64,000 bases of DNA from Alicyclobacillus kakegawensis NBRC 103104 (GTDB lineage Bacteria; Bacillota; Bacilli; Alicyclobacillales; Alicyclobacillaceae). The notes beneath the pieces are model-generated. The model searched no databases, was not told the DNA's origin, and worked only from the letters and a program-made list of their open reading frames with translations. Every line of letters begins with the position of its first letter. The first letter of the stretch is position 1. The position numbers were made by a program, and so were the translations under genes. The DNA is taken from the NCBI RefSeq assembly GCF_001552655.1, contig NZ_BCRP01000003.1, positions 62,001 through 126,000 of the forward strand. The letters run 5' to 3'. This document shows positions 57,511-64,000 of this stretch, piece by piece.

Positions 57511-57542
57511 TACAAATCAAAAGCCCAGGGACGCATCCCTGG
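57511..57542 (-). terminator. Terminator after small membrane protein gene
   Basis: Minus strand: CCAGGGA-TGCG-TCCCTGG stem (57536-57542 with 57525-57531) followed by GCTTTTGATTTG. It lies about 60 bases after the stop of the 57601-57984 gene and before sucC, isolating the two units. Confidence 0.75.
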
Positions 57543-57600
57543 ACCCGAGAGGAAAGTTGGACATGAATGAGACCTTCTCCGTGGCCGGCACCCTTCACAT

Positions 57601-57984
57601 CTAGGAGCGCACCAGAAAAACGGCCGAGGCCAGCGAGACGGCCATGCAGACCACGAACCCGAGCAACAGCCGCTGCGCCTGCCGGTCCCGCAGCACATGC
57701 AACGCCAGCCCGCAGCCGGCGCCCACGACGGCCAACAGCCAGGTGCAGGCAATCATCTGGGGACGCTGGGCCCAGGGCAGACACGAAGCAATCGCGAGCG
57801 CCACGGCGGCTGCCAACAACACCTTGACCAGGCCGGAGAGGAAGTAGCGCCGCCAGGTCAAAGGACCGCACAGACTGCGCAATCGCTTTTTCCTGCGGAA
57901 GGCGCGCAAATCCACAACGCGGCCCCGGTTCGACGGCCGACTCTTCTGGTTTACCCGCTGCGTGTGTTCCCTGAAGTTCTGCAC
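57601..57984 (-). CDS. Small membrane protein of unknown function
   Basis: Not recognised. The 127-residue protein has a basic N-terminal half (residues 1-50, with RAFRRKKRLRSL) and three predicted membrane helices: YFLSGLVKVLLAAAVALAIA, MIACTWLLAVVGAGCGLALH and LLLGFVVCMAVSLASAVFLV. The GTG at 57984 follows GGGGGAG at 5 bases. It is transcribed alone, divergently from comM, and has its own terminator. The positive-inside rule suggests a cytoplasmic N-terminus. Confidence 0.75.
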   Translation of the reverse strand: MQNFREHTQRVNQKSRPSNRGRVVDLRAFRRKKRLRSLCGPLTWRRYFLSGLVKVLLAAAVALAIASCLPWAQRPQMIACTWLLAVVGAGCGLALHVLRDRQAQRLLLGFVVCMAVSLASAVFLVRS

Positions 57985-58173
57985 GTTGTCTCCCCCGCTC
58001 CCCGCGTTCACTCTTACTTTGATCCTACACGGAAGCCAGCAATTCTGCAATATTAAGACAACGTCTCCCGGACGTCATCGCCAAAGCGTGACATCCGCGG
58101 TATATACAAACTATACGCCAGCCGGACGGGGATGCGCCCCAACGACATGACCCGAATGCGGGAGGGATGGAAC

Positions 58174-59643
58174 GTGCTGGGAATCGCAATGGGCGCAGTC
58201 TTGGACGGGGTCGAGGCCCATGTGGTGCGCGTCGAGGTCGACGTCAGCCGCGGGCTTCCCCAATTTTCCATCGTGGGCCTACCTGATTCCGCAGTCAGCG
58301 AGTCCAAGCTACGCATCCGTTCGGCGGTGCGCAACGCTGGGTTTGAGATGCCGAATCAGCGCATCACCGTCAACCTGTCGCCGGCCAGTGTGAAAAAGCG
58401 CGGCGCCGGTCTCGATTTGGCCATCGCAATGGGCATCCTGCGCGCCAGTGGACAGCTGCCGCCCGCCCGTGCACCCATCGGATTTTGCGCGGAGGTGGGA
58501 CTGTCCGGCGCTCTGCTCACCGTTCCAGGCATGGTCAACCTGGCATTGGCGCTGCGGCGGGCCGGCATCCATAGGGTGGTCGTCGCCTCCGAGGCGCGGG
58601 AGCACTGCATTCCTGTGCCGGAGGTGGATTGGTTTGCGTACGGATCGCTCCAGGAGCTGGCCGCTGATCTGCTCGCCGAGCGCCTGCGCAGCCCGCTGGA
58701 CTTCGCCGGGTCCCCGTTTCTCGACAGCGAACGCGCGGTTTCCCTCGCCGACGTCCATGGCCTGCCAGCCGCGAAGCGCGCCCTCAGCATCGCCGCCATC
58801 GGCCGCCACCACACTCTTTTGGTGGGCCCGCCGGGCACCGGGAAGACCATGCTCGCGGAGCGCCTGGTTACGCTTTTACCGAGACTGTCGGACAGCGCGG
58901 CGTTGGAGGTGTTTGCGATTCACCAGGCGGCGGGTCTGCCCAACCGACCGTCCCACGTGCCGCCGGTGCGTATGCCCCATCACACGGTCACCGCGGCCGG
59001 ATTGGTCGGTGGAGGTACGCCGCTGGCTCCGGGCGAAGTCACGCTGGCCCATCACGGGCTGCTCATTCTCGACGAGCTCCTGGAATTTCGCCGCCACGCG
59101 CTGGAAACGCTGCGAGAGCCGCTGGTGCACGGCCGTGTCAGGCTTGTCCGATCCGGTCACAGCCGCGAACTGCCGGCGGATTTTCAGCTGCTGGCGACGT
59201 TGAATCCGTGCCCCTGCGGACAACGTGGATTCGCCGACTGCCGCTGCACGGACACGGAAGTAAAGCGCTACTGGTCGCGCTTGAGCGGCCCCTTGCTGGA
59301 CCGGGTGGACCTGGTCGTCTCGGTGGCCCCCGTGGATACCCGCGCCCCGGGCGACACCTTCGTACCTCCGACCCCTGAACAAGTGGCGGAGATGCGGGGC
59401 GAGCTCACACGCCGTCAAACTGCGCGGGGCCGCGGCCGGTCCACAGAGGCCAGCGATTTTCAGGCCGACGCCAAGGCGTACTTGGAGCAACTTGGGCAGC
59501 GCTTGCATTTATCCCTGCGGGCTCAGGATTCAGTGCGCCGAGTGGCCCAAAGCGTGAGCGTACTGGAGGGCGAAAGCACCGTCAAATCCGCTCACGTCGA
59601 GGAGGCGCTGATGCTTCACGGCGACCTCGGACGCTGGTTGTGA
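58174..59643 (+). CDS. comM: ComM/YifB-family AAA+ Mg-chelatase-like helicase
   Basis: ComM-type hexameric helicases promote branch migration of incoming DNA during natural transformation. The 489-residue protein has the N-terminal ChlI-like domain (VEAHVVRVEVDVSRGLPQFS, VGLPDSAVSESKLRIRSAV, VNLSPASVKKRGAGLDLAIA) and the AAA+ core. That core shows LVGPPGTGKTMLAERLV near residue 215, LLILDELLEFRRHALETLRE, the cysteine motif NPCPCGQRGFADCRC, and a sensor region with SGPLLDRVDLVV. GTG at 58174, 8 bases after GGGAGG. It may serve competence with dprA nearby. Confidence 0.93.
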   Translation: MLGIAMGAVLDGVEAHVVRVEVDVSRGLPQFSIVGLPDSAVSESKLRIRSAVRNAGFEMPNQRITVNLSPASVKKRGAGLDLAIAMGILRASGQLPPARAPIGFCAEVGLSGALLTVPGMVNLALALRRAGIHRVVVASEAREHCIPVPEVDWFAYGSLQELAADLLAERLRSPLDFAGSPFLDSERAVSLADVHGLPAAKRALSIAAIGRHHTLLVGPPGTGKTMLAERLVTLLPRLSDSAALEVFAIHQAAGLPNRPSHVPPVRMPHHTVTAAGLVGGGTPLAPGEVTLAHHGLLILDELLEFRRHALETLREPLVHGRVRLVRSGHSRELPADFQLLATLNPCPCGQRGFADCRCTDTEVKRYWSRLSGPLLDRVDLVVSVAPVDTRAPGDTFVPPTPEQVAEMRGELTRRQTARGRGRSTEASDFQADAKAYLEQLGQRLHLSLRAQDSVRRVAQSVSVLEGESTVKSAHVEEALMLHGDLGRWL

Positions 59644-59685
59644 TCGTTTTTGGGCGCCCTGCAGCGCTCCCCGCCGCGGGATCCT

Positions 59686-60072
59686 TCACGGCGCTTCCAC
59701 CGCCCACCGGATGTGTTGGACGTCCGTAACGCGGACGCCGTCAAGCATCAGCCCCAGCACGTCAATCCGGATGTCATGGACGAACTGACTGTAGGTGGAA
59801 CTGTTCAAAAGCCAACCGGCAAGTCGCCGCAATCGCCTTTGCTTGTGCACATCGACCGACTCGATGGCCTCCCCGAACGCCAATCCGCGTCGCGTCCGCA
59901 CCTCGACCAACACCAGTTCCCGGCGCGCCCGGGCTATGATGTCAATCTCCCCCAACGGGCAGCGCCAGTTTTGCTCCAGCACAGCCCACCCCAGGGAGCG
60001 CGTCAGGTACTCAACGGCGAATCGCTCACCGATCCGCCCTGTCCAGCGCCTGGTGTCGATGTCGGTAGACAA
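59686..60072 (-). CDS. yraN: YraN (UPF0102) family endonuclease-fold protein
   Basis: The 128-residue protein has the YraN pattern: TGRIGERFAVEYLTRSLGWA with VLEQNWRCPLGEIDIIAR, then ELVLVEVRTRRG and EAIESVDVHKQRRLRRLAGW. The E-x-D...VEV core is a restriction-nuclease-like (PD-(D/E)XK) fold; function is unknown. The TTG at 60072 is 7 bases after GGAGGTG and lies inside the upstream gene, a 47-base overlap. In many bacteria yraN lies next to rnhB, as it nearly does here. Confidence 0.9.
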   Translation of the reverse strand: MSTDIDTRRWTGRIGERFAVEYLTRSLGWAVLEQNWRCPLGEIDIIARARRELVLVEVRTRRGLAFGEAIESVDVHKQRRLRRLAGWLLNSSTYSQFVHDIRIDVLGLMLDGVRVTDVQHIRWAVEAP

Positions 60073-60298
60073 AGGCCAGCACCTCCGCCACGGCTTCGTA
60101 GAGTTCCTCGGGGATTACCGCCTCCACCTCCAGGGACAGCAAGGCGTCGACCACCTGCGGGTGCTGCACCACCGCGACATCGGCTTGCTCGGCCGCCCGC
60201 ACAATCGCCTCCGCCACCTGGCCGCTGCCCTTGGCCACAACCCTAGGCGCCCGTTCACGGGCTTGGTCATAGCGCAGAGCGACCGCCTTCTTCCGCAC
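60026..60298 (-). CDS. ylqH: Free-standing FlhB C-terminal domain protein (YlqH-like)
   Basis: The 90-residue protein matches the cytoplasmic domain of the FlhB in this same window: both have AVALRYD, RAP-V-AKG, IPEELY-AVA-VLA-VYR-R. It starts at the residue corresponding to just after the NPTH cleavage site and has no NPTH itself. The GTG at 60298 follows GAGGGGG at 7 bases. It lies behind a FliK-C-like gene and in front of yraN. B. subtilis has the equivalent ylqG-ylqH pair after rnhB; function is unproven. Confidence 0.88.
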   Translation of the reverse strand: MRKKAVALRYDQARERAPRVVAKGSGQVAEAIVRAAEQADVAVVQHPQVVDALLSLEVEAVIPEELYEAVAEVLAFVYRHRHQALDRADR

Positions 60299-60334
60299 CA
60301 AGACACCCCCTCGCCAGAGTCCGTCCGCCAATCG

Positions 60335-61339
60335 TCAATCACCGTCTGTGTGATGAGCCGCCGTAACGCGCTCCACCTGCCAACCCAGGCGCGACAAGCC
60401 GTGCTTCAGATTGTCGGCCCGGGCCGCCAAACGCTCGCTCACCTGTGCATCGCTGCACCGGATGTGCACCGACAGGCGTGGCCGCTGGGCCAACAGCACG
60501 ACTTCGTAGTCCGCCCCAGCCAAAGAAAATGCGAGTTGGAGACGGTGCACTAGGTGTCCGGCGGAATCGGTCTGCGTCCGCCGTTCCGCCCGCCAGCGGA
60601 TGGTCGGCGGGGAGCCATCCTGGCGCACCTCCCGGTACAGACCGCCACCTGTCACCGGAGCCAGCGGTGAGGCGACGCTCGCCTCCAATCGGTCGAGCAA
60701 GACGGTCCCCTGCAGGTCCGGTGGTAACTCGGCCCACTTCTCGAGATCGCGGATGTCTTGAAACGGAATCAGGCGATCCGCATGCGATGCGCCGGCGTCC
60801 CCGGAACCAGGCGGCGTCTCGCCCATCCCTGGCGAAACCGGGCCCAACCCCTGCCGCCCCTGGGCGGCCTGTTTCGCCAGAGCCTCGAGCAGCCGCCACC
60901 AGGTTTGGACCACAGCCTGCAAGTCCGCGCGCGCGGGCGCATCCTGAGCAGCCTGCTCCCCCGGCACGGCTGCTTGCACCGCCTGCCCGGAGGAAACGGC
61001 CGTTTGCACCTCCCGTTCCCTGGGCGGTGCTGTCCACACCTGTTGCGCCGATGGCGGATCGCTTGCGTCCGCCGCCCAATGTTCCACAAGCAGCGTCCGC
61101 CATGCCCATTCGGCGGCCAACAGGCGGGGGCTCTGCAAGACGGCCAACGGCAGCAACCGCTCCCTCCCGACAGCCAGGCGTTGCCCGAGAACCAGGACAT
61201 CGCCTGCCGCGGGGGCTGAACGCGCAAGCCCCGGGGCCCTTCCGGCGGTGGCCGGAGCCTCGGCCTGACGCCCCTCCCCCCGTTGCACTGGGGCCGCAGG
61301 GTTGGGGGGCGACGTCTGGGTAACACGAAGGTCATCCAT
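60335..61339 (-). CDS. FliK C-terminal-like protein (YlqG-like)
   Basis: The 334-residue protein has a long Ala-, Gln- and Pro-rich N-terminal half. Its C-terminal segment (residues about 260-330: HRLQLAFSLAGADYEVVLLA, RLSVHIRCSDAQVSERLAAR, LKHGLSRLGWQVERVTA) follows the FliK-C pattern of paired strands and a closing helix. Position between rnhB and the FlhB-C-like gene equals B. subtilis ylqG. It starts at ATG 61339, overlapping the rnhB stop by 8 bases. A role in protein export or hook-length-like control is inferred only. Confidence 0.7.
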   Translation of the reverse strand: MDDLRVTQTSPPNPAAPVQRGEGRQAEAPATAGRAPGLARSAPAAGDVLVLGQRLAVGRERLLPLAVLQSPRLLAAEWAWRTLLVEHWAADASDPPSAQQVWTAPPREREVQTAVSSGQAVQAAVPGEQAAQDAPARADLQAVVQTWWRLLEALAKQAAQGRQGLGPVSPGMGETPPGSGDAGASHADRLIPFQDIRDLEKWAELPPDLQGTVLLDRLEASVASPLAPVTGGGLYREVRQDGSPPTIRWRAERRTQTDSAGHLVHRLQLAFSLAGADYEVVLLAQRPRLSVHIRCSDAQVSERLAARADNLKHGLSRLGWQVERVTAAHHTDGD

Positions 61340-62027
61340 CCAAATTCAACCTCACCTGCAGGCACTGGGCCACCGGGGCGAATGATTGGCGGTGCACTGG
61401 CGTCGGACCCAGCCTCGCCAGCGCAGCCCTGTGCTCTCGGGTGCCATAACCCGCGTTGCGATCAAAACCAAAGTCGGGATATGTATGGGCCAGTTCGGCC
61501 ATGCTCCGGTCTCTCGCCACCTTGGCCACGATGGAGGCCGCCGCGATGGACAGACACCTCGCATCCCCGTCCACAATCGGAAAACAGGCCCCGTTCGCCG
61601 GCGCATCCAGGGGCGGGTACAGACCATCGACCAACACCGCATCCGGAGCCACAGCCAGGTTGCGGATAGCCCGGCTCATGGCCAGGCGCGAGGCCTGCAG
61701 GATGTTCAACTCGTCGATTTCGGCGACACTGGCCCATCCAATGCCCACGGCCAGCGCGCGCTCAACAATCCAATCATACAACTCTTCCCGCCTGCGCCGG
61801 CTGAGACGTTTCGAGTCGTCGATACCCGTCCACAGTTCGGCGCTGCCGCCCAACACCACGGCCGCAGCCGTCACGGGTCCCGCGAGACAGCCTCGCCCAG
61901 CCTCGTCCACCCCCGCCACGGTCAAGCCTTCCCGCCAAGCATCACCGATCACCCGGCGCTCCTCCCGCCACAACCGGTACGAGCGGTCCTTTTCATCCCA
62001 TCTTGCTCCTCGGGAACGACTGGGCAT
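61332..62027 (-). CDS. rnhB: Ribonuclease HII
   Basis: RNase HII cuts RNA in RNA-DNA hybrids and starts removal of misincorporated ribonucleotides. The 231-residue protein has VAGVDEAGRGCLAGPVTAAA with two catalytic acids, IDDSKRLSRRRREELYDWIV, VDGLYPPLDAPANGA and AASIVAKVARDRSM, all family blocks. Start at ATG 62027 after GGGGGTG. The upstream 125-base gap to rbgA has no clear promoter. Confidence 0.96.
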   Translation of the reverse strand: MPSRSRGARWDEKDRSYRLWREERRVIGDAWREGLTVAGVDEAGRGCLAGPVTAAAVVLGGSAELWTGIDDSKRLSRRRREELYDWIVERALAVGIGWASVAEIDELNILQASRLAMSRAIRNLAVAPDAVLVDGLYPPLDAPANGACFPIVDGDARCLSIAAASIVAKVARDRSMAELAHTYPDFGFDRNAGYGTREHRAALARLGPTPVHRQSFAPVAQCLQVRLNLDG

Positions 62028-62152
62028 GCAGCCACCCCCAACCCGTTTTGAACCCGTTGCTTGTATCTCTAGTGTAGCGAGAATCCAGGGTTGTGACGAG
62101 ATACAATTTGAAAAAAGAGAGAGCCGATAGAATCCGCGTCCTGAAGTGCCCG

Positions 62153-63040
62153 TCAGACCTCGCTCGGCCACTCGAGACTGATGCGCCCCAGCTTGCCTGT
62201 CTGCAACTCCCGCACTACCAGTTCGCTCACCCGCTCTGTGTCGGGCACCCCCCCGCGCCCCAGAAGCCCGCGCCGCATAGCGATTTGCTCCATCAGCGGC
62301 TGGGCCAGGGTGTAGGCCTCAAGTGGATTCGCCGCGCGCAGATCATCCGGCAGGCTGTCCAACCCGTACCGCTCACACAGACAGTCTGGATAGTGGACGG
62401 CCGCCCAGGTCAAGAAATACGCGCAGAGCTCCTGGATATCCAAAACCGACGACTTGAGGGCCCCGCTCAACGCCAGCCGAGCAGCGGCGTGCGGGTCTTC
62501 CAACTTCGGCCACAGTACGCCAGGGGTGTCCAGCAGCTCCAATCCTGCAACACGAATCCACTGCTGAACCTTGGTGATGCCCGGACGGTCCCCGATGGAG
62601 GTGGCAGCTTTTCCCGCCAAGCGGTTGATCAGCGACGATTTGCCCACGTTGGGGATGCCGACCACCATCGCCTTCACCGCTCGCGGCCGAATGCCTTTAC
62701 GCAAATCGCGTTCCCGCTTGGCTGCGGTTGCTCGCTGCAGCGCCTTGGGTATCTCATCCACCCCGCGCCCGCTGCGGGCATCGACACCGAGCGTCTCCCG
62801 GCCCAACGCCCGGAAGTGGCGGTGCCACTGTTCGGTCACCGAACCATCCGCCAAATCGATGCGCGTCATCACGGTCACACGGGGTTTGCTCCCCATCATC
62901 TGATCCAGCATCGGATTGGCGCTGGCCATCGGCAGACGCGCGTCCACCAACTCAATGACCGCGTCCACTCGCCGCAGGCTTTCCGCCATCTCCCGGCGCG
63001 CCTTTGCCATATGACCTGGAAACCAGTTTATCGAGCGCAT
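62153..63040 (-). CDS. rbgA: Ribosome biogenesis GTPase RbgA (YlqF)
   Basis: RbgA is essential for late 50S assembly in Bacillus. The 295-residue protein starts MRSINWFPGHMAKARREMAE and has the circularly permuted GTPase order: VMTRIDLADGSV (G4), then VGIPNVGKSSLINRLAGKAA (G1) and LLDTPGVLWPK (G3). A C-terminal helical RNA-binding domain follows. ATG at 63040 after a GGGGGA site. It lies between rplS and rnhB, as in B. subtilis. Confidence 0.97.
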   Translation of the reverse strand: MRSINWFPGHMAKARREMAESLRRVDAVIELVDARLPMASANPMLDQMMGSKPRVTVMTRIDLADGSVTEQWHRHFRALGRETLGVDARSGRGVDEIPKALQRATAAKRERDLRKGIRPRAVKAMVVGIPNVGKSSLINRLAGKAATSIGDRPGITKVQQWIRVAGLELLDTPGVLWPKLEDPHAAARLALSGALKSSVLDIQELCAYFLTWAAVHYPDCLCERYGLDSLPDDLRAANPLEAYTLAQPLMEQIAMRRGLLGRGGVPDTERVSELVVRELQTGKLGRISLEWPSEV

Positions 63041-63080
63041 GTTTTCCCCCTGTCCGCTCCGTCAACCCGGGCGTACACGA

Positions 63081-63108
63081 AAAGCGGGAGACACTGGTCC
63101 CCCGCTTT
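63081..63108 (-). terminator. Hairpin after rplS
   Basis: Minus strand: AAAGCGGG (63101-63108) pairs with CCCGCTTT (63081-63088) around a 12-base loop that may pair further, giving a TTTTC end. It sits 42 bases after the rplS stop. It could be a terminator or partial terminator ahead of rbgA. Confidence 0.55.
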
Positions 63109-63149
63109 CGTAGGTTGCCCCCGATTCCACCTGCAGTTTTGACCAACGC

Positions 63150-63500
63150 TTAGGCGTTGTTGCGAATCTCTTTGATTCGCGCAGCCTTGCCGGAACGCCC
63201 ACGCAGATAATACAGCTTCGCGCGGCGCACGCGGCCACGGCGCACAACCTCAATCTTTTCGATGTTCGGCGAATGCAGAGGAAACGTCCGTTCCACGCCG
63301 ACTCCGTACGAAATCTTACGGACCGTGTACGTCTCACTGATACCGCCGCCCCGACGCCGGATGACCACACCTTCGAACACCTGCACGCGTTCACGCTGAC
63401 CTTCACGCACCCGCACATGCACGCGCAAGGTATCGCCCGGGCGAAACTCCGGAATATCGGAACGCAGTTGTTCCTGCGTAATCTCACGCACCAAATCCAT
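63150..63500 (-). CDS. rplS: 50S ribosomal protein L19
   Basis: L19 lies at the 30S-50S interface. The 116-residue product starts [20 protein letters not shown] and has [59 protein letters not shown], and ends [23 protein letters not shown] at 63500, AGGAGG 8 bases upstream. The usual upstream neighbour trmD is not here; the gene has its own promoter and a 60-base leader with small stems. Confidence 0.97.
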   Translation of the reverse strand: MDLVREITQEQLRSDIPEFRPGDTLRVHVRVREGQRERVQVFEGVVIRRRGGGISETYTVRKISYGVGVERTFPLHSPNIEKIEVVRRGRVRRAKLYYLRGRSGKAARIKEIRNNA

Positions 63501-63569
63501 AGACACGGCCTCCTTCCCGTTCGTGTTCGTACCAGAATGCTGGCAGAGGACCACGTAGTCACGCGCAAC

Positions 63570-63599
63570 AGTGTACCATAAGTCCACAAGCCCCTGCAA
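63570..63599 (-). promoter_or_regulatory. SigA-type promoter for rplS
   Basis: Minus strand: -35 TTGCAG (63594-63599), 18-base spacer, -10 TACACT (63570-63575) with TGG directly upstream, an extended -10. Transcription would start near 63563. The leader contains a short TGCCAG-CATT-CTGGTA stem (around 63529-63544), which may be an L19 leader element. Confidence 0.65.
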
Positions 63600-63704
63600 T
63601 CACTGGTTGTCCGCGCGTCTGAATCGAGTGGGCCAGGTCGGCGACGGCCCCCCATAGCGGACCCTCACCGCCTAGTCATCTCCCATGCCTGGCCATCACA
63701 CACA

Positions 63705-63728
63705 AACGGCGCCGCAAGCGGCGCCGTT
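63705..63728 (-). terminator. Perfect 10-bp hairpin terminator after small ORF
   Basis: AACGGCGCCG (63719-63728 read on the minus strand) pairs with CGGCGCCGTT (63705-63714) around a 4-base loop, 31 bases after the stop of the 49-codon frame. The tail is TGTGTGTG rather than a T-run. It separates this small gene from rplS. Confidence 0.65.
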
Positions 63729-63759
63729 CGAGTACCTAAGGACTATTGAGATGCATGCA

Positions 63760-63909
63760 TCAGGACAAGAGCACGGGCCCCTCCTGATCCAGCGAACTGC
63801 CCGATTCTGTCTCCATTTCCGCATCATCCTTGGTAAAGGGTAGGCGATTGAGCGATCGGACAATCTCCATGTCACGAATCAAGTCTGGCAGCTCCGGCTG
63901 CTTCATCAT
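63760..63909 (-). CDS. Small orphan protein, 49 residues
   Basis: A minus-strand frame starts at ATG 63909 (a second ATG follows at once) behind GGGAGGG with 8-base spacing, and ends TGA at 63760. The product begins MMKQPELPDLIRDMEIVRSL and has NRLPFTKDDAEMETE in the middle and a Ser/Gly-rich, acidic tail. It has no signal peptide or membrane helix and is predicted to be a short helix with an acidic tail. I do not recognise it. The good ribosome site, a hairpin terminator and a 21-base palindrome at the ribosome site support a real small gene. Confidence 0.6.
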   Translation of the reverse strand: MMKQPELPDLIRDMEIVRSLNRLPFTKDDAEMETESGSSLDQEGPVLLS

Positions 63910-63923
63910 GTTTAGGTCCCTCC

Positions 63924-63944
63924 CGATTTCATAGAATGAAATCG
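63924..63944. repeat. Perfect inverted repeat adjoining the small gene's ribosome site
   Basis: CGATTTCAT (63924-63932) and ATGAAATCG (63936-63944) pair perfectly around three bases. On the minus strand the repeat runs directly into GGGAGGG. It could be an operator or an RNA stem that controls translation of the 49-residue product. Confidence 0.5.
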
Positions 63945-63974
63945 CGAGTTCCGCTCATATGGAAGTTCTGCCCA

Positions 63975-63989
63975 TTCGGCTGAGCCGAA
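63975..63989. repeat. Short palindrome TTCGGCT-G-AGCCGAA
   Basis: Seven-base arms with one central base. It lies 66 bases before the small gene's start and close to the window edge. No T-run follows on either strand, so it may be an operator or the base of a longer structure outside the window. Nothing else recognisable is seen in 63945-64000. Confidence 0.35.
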
Positions 63990-64000
63990 GTGGCACTCCT

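Overview
The window is a stretch of chromosome from a GC-rich (roughly 60%) member of the Bacillota, order Bacillales. Gene order follows the Bacillus subtilis region running from rplS through sucCD, topA, hslVU and the fla/che operon to rpsB-tsf, dxr, polC, nusA-infB and rpsO-pnp. The GC content, the many GTG and TTG starts and the style of the proteins suggest an Alicyclobacillus- or Kyrpidia-like organism; the family is an inference, the order is well supported. No rRNA, tRNA, insertion sequence, prophage or CRISPR array was found. Almost every gene is on the minus strand, so transcription reads from high to low coordinates; only typA and comM are on the plus strand.

Layout from high to low coordinates (direction of transcription). 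64000-63700: a 49-codon orphan reading frame with its own ribosome site and hairpin terminator. 63600-60000: rplS with its own promoter, rbgA, rnhB, a FliK-C-like protein, a free-standing FlhB C-terminal-domain protein and yraN. 59640-57600: comM (plus strand) and a small divergent membrane protein. 57400-55335: sucC-sucD, ended by a strong hairpin. 55130-47540: dprA, topA, trmFO, xerC, hslV, hslU, ended by a terminator. 47360-24645: the flagellar/chemotaxis supercluster flgB-flgC-fliE-fliF-fliG-fliH-fliI-fliJ-ylxF-fliK-flgD-flgE-flbD-fliL-fliM-fliY-cheY-fliO-fliP-fliQ-fliR-flhB-flhA-flhF-(FlhG-like remnant)-cheW-cheC-cheD-(SwrB-position membrane protein). 24500-17500: rpsB, tsf, pyrH, frr, uppS, cdsA, dxr, rseP. 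17490-12100: polC and pheA. 12060-10220: typA on the plus strand, divergent from 9950-1: rimP-nusA-ylxR-ylxQ-infB-rbfA-nrnA-truB-ribF, rpsO and the 5' part of pnp.

Several differences from the Bacillus layout stand out. The flhG position is filled by a 177-residue protein that keeps an N-terminal DQAxxLR-like FlhF-activation motif but has no P-loop ATPase site, and its partner FlhF is short with a changed G3 motif. cheA, cheB and sigD are absent from the operon although cheW, cheC, cheD and cheY remain. codY, proS, ylxP and trmD are missing from their usual places. pheA and a divergent typA sit between polC and rimP. Away from the flagellar operon, a FliK-C-like protein is paired with an isolated FlhB C-terminal domain that begins just after where the NPTH cleavage site would be.

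Functionally the window joins ribosome biogenesis and translation (rplS, rbgA, rpsB, tsf, frr, infB, rbfA, rimP, rpsO), RNA turnover (nrnA, pnp), DNA replication and topology (polC, topA, xerC, rnhB, dprA), envelope precursors (dxr, uppS, cdsA, rseP), two TCA-cycle genes and a full flagellar basal body, hook and export set. Promoters, leaders and terminators were called by eye and are stated with their hexamers and spacings.
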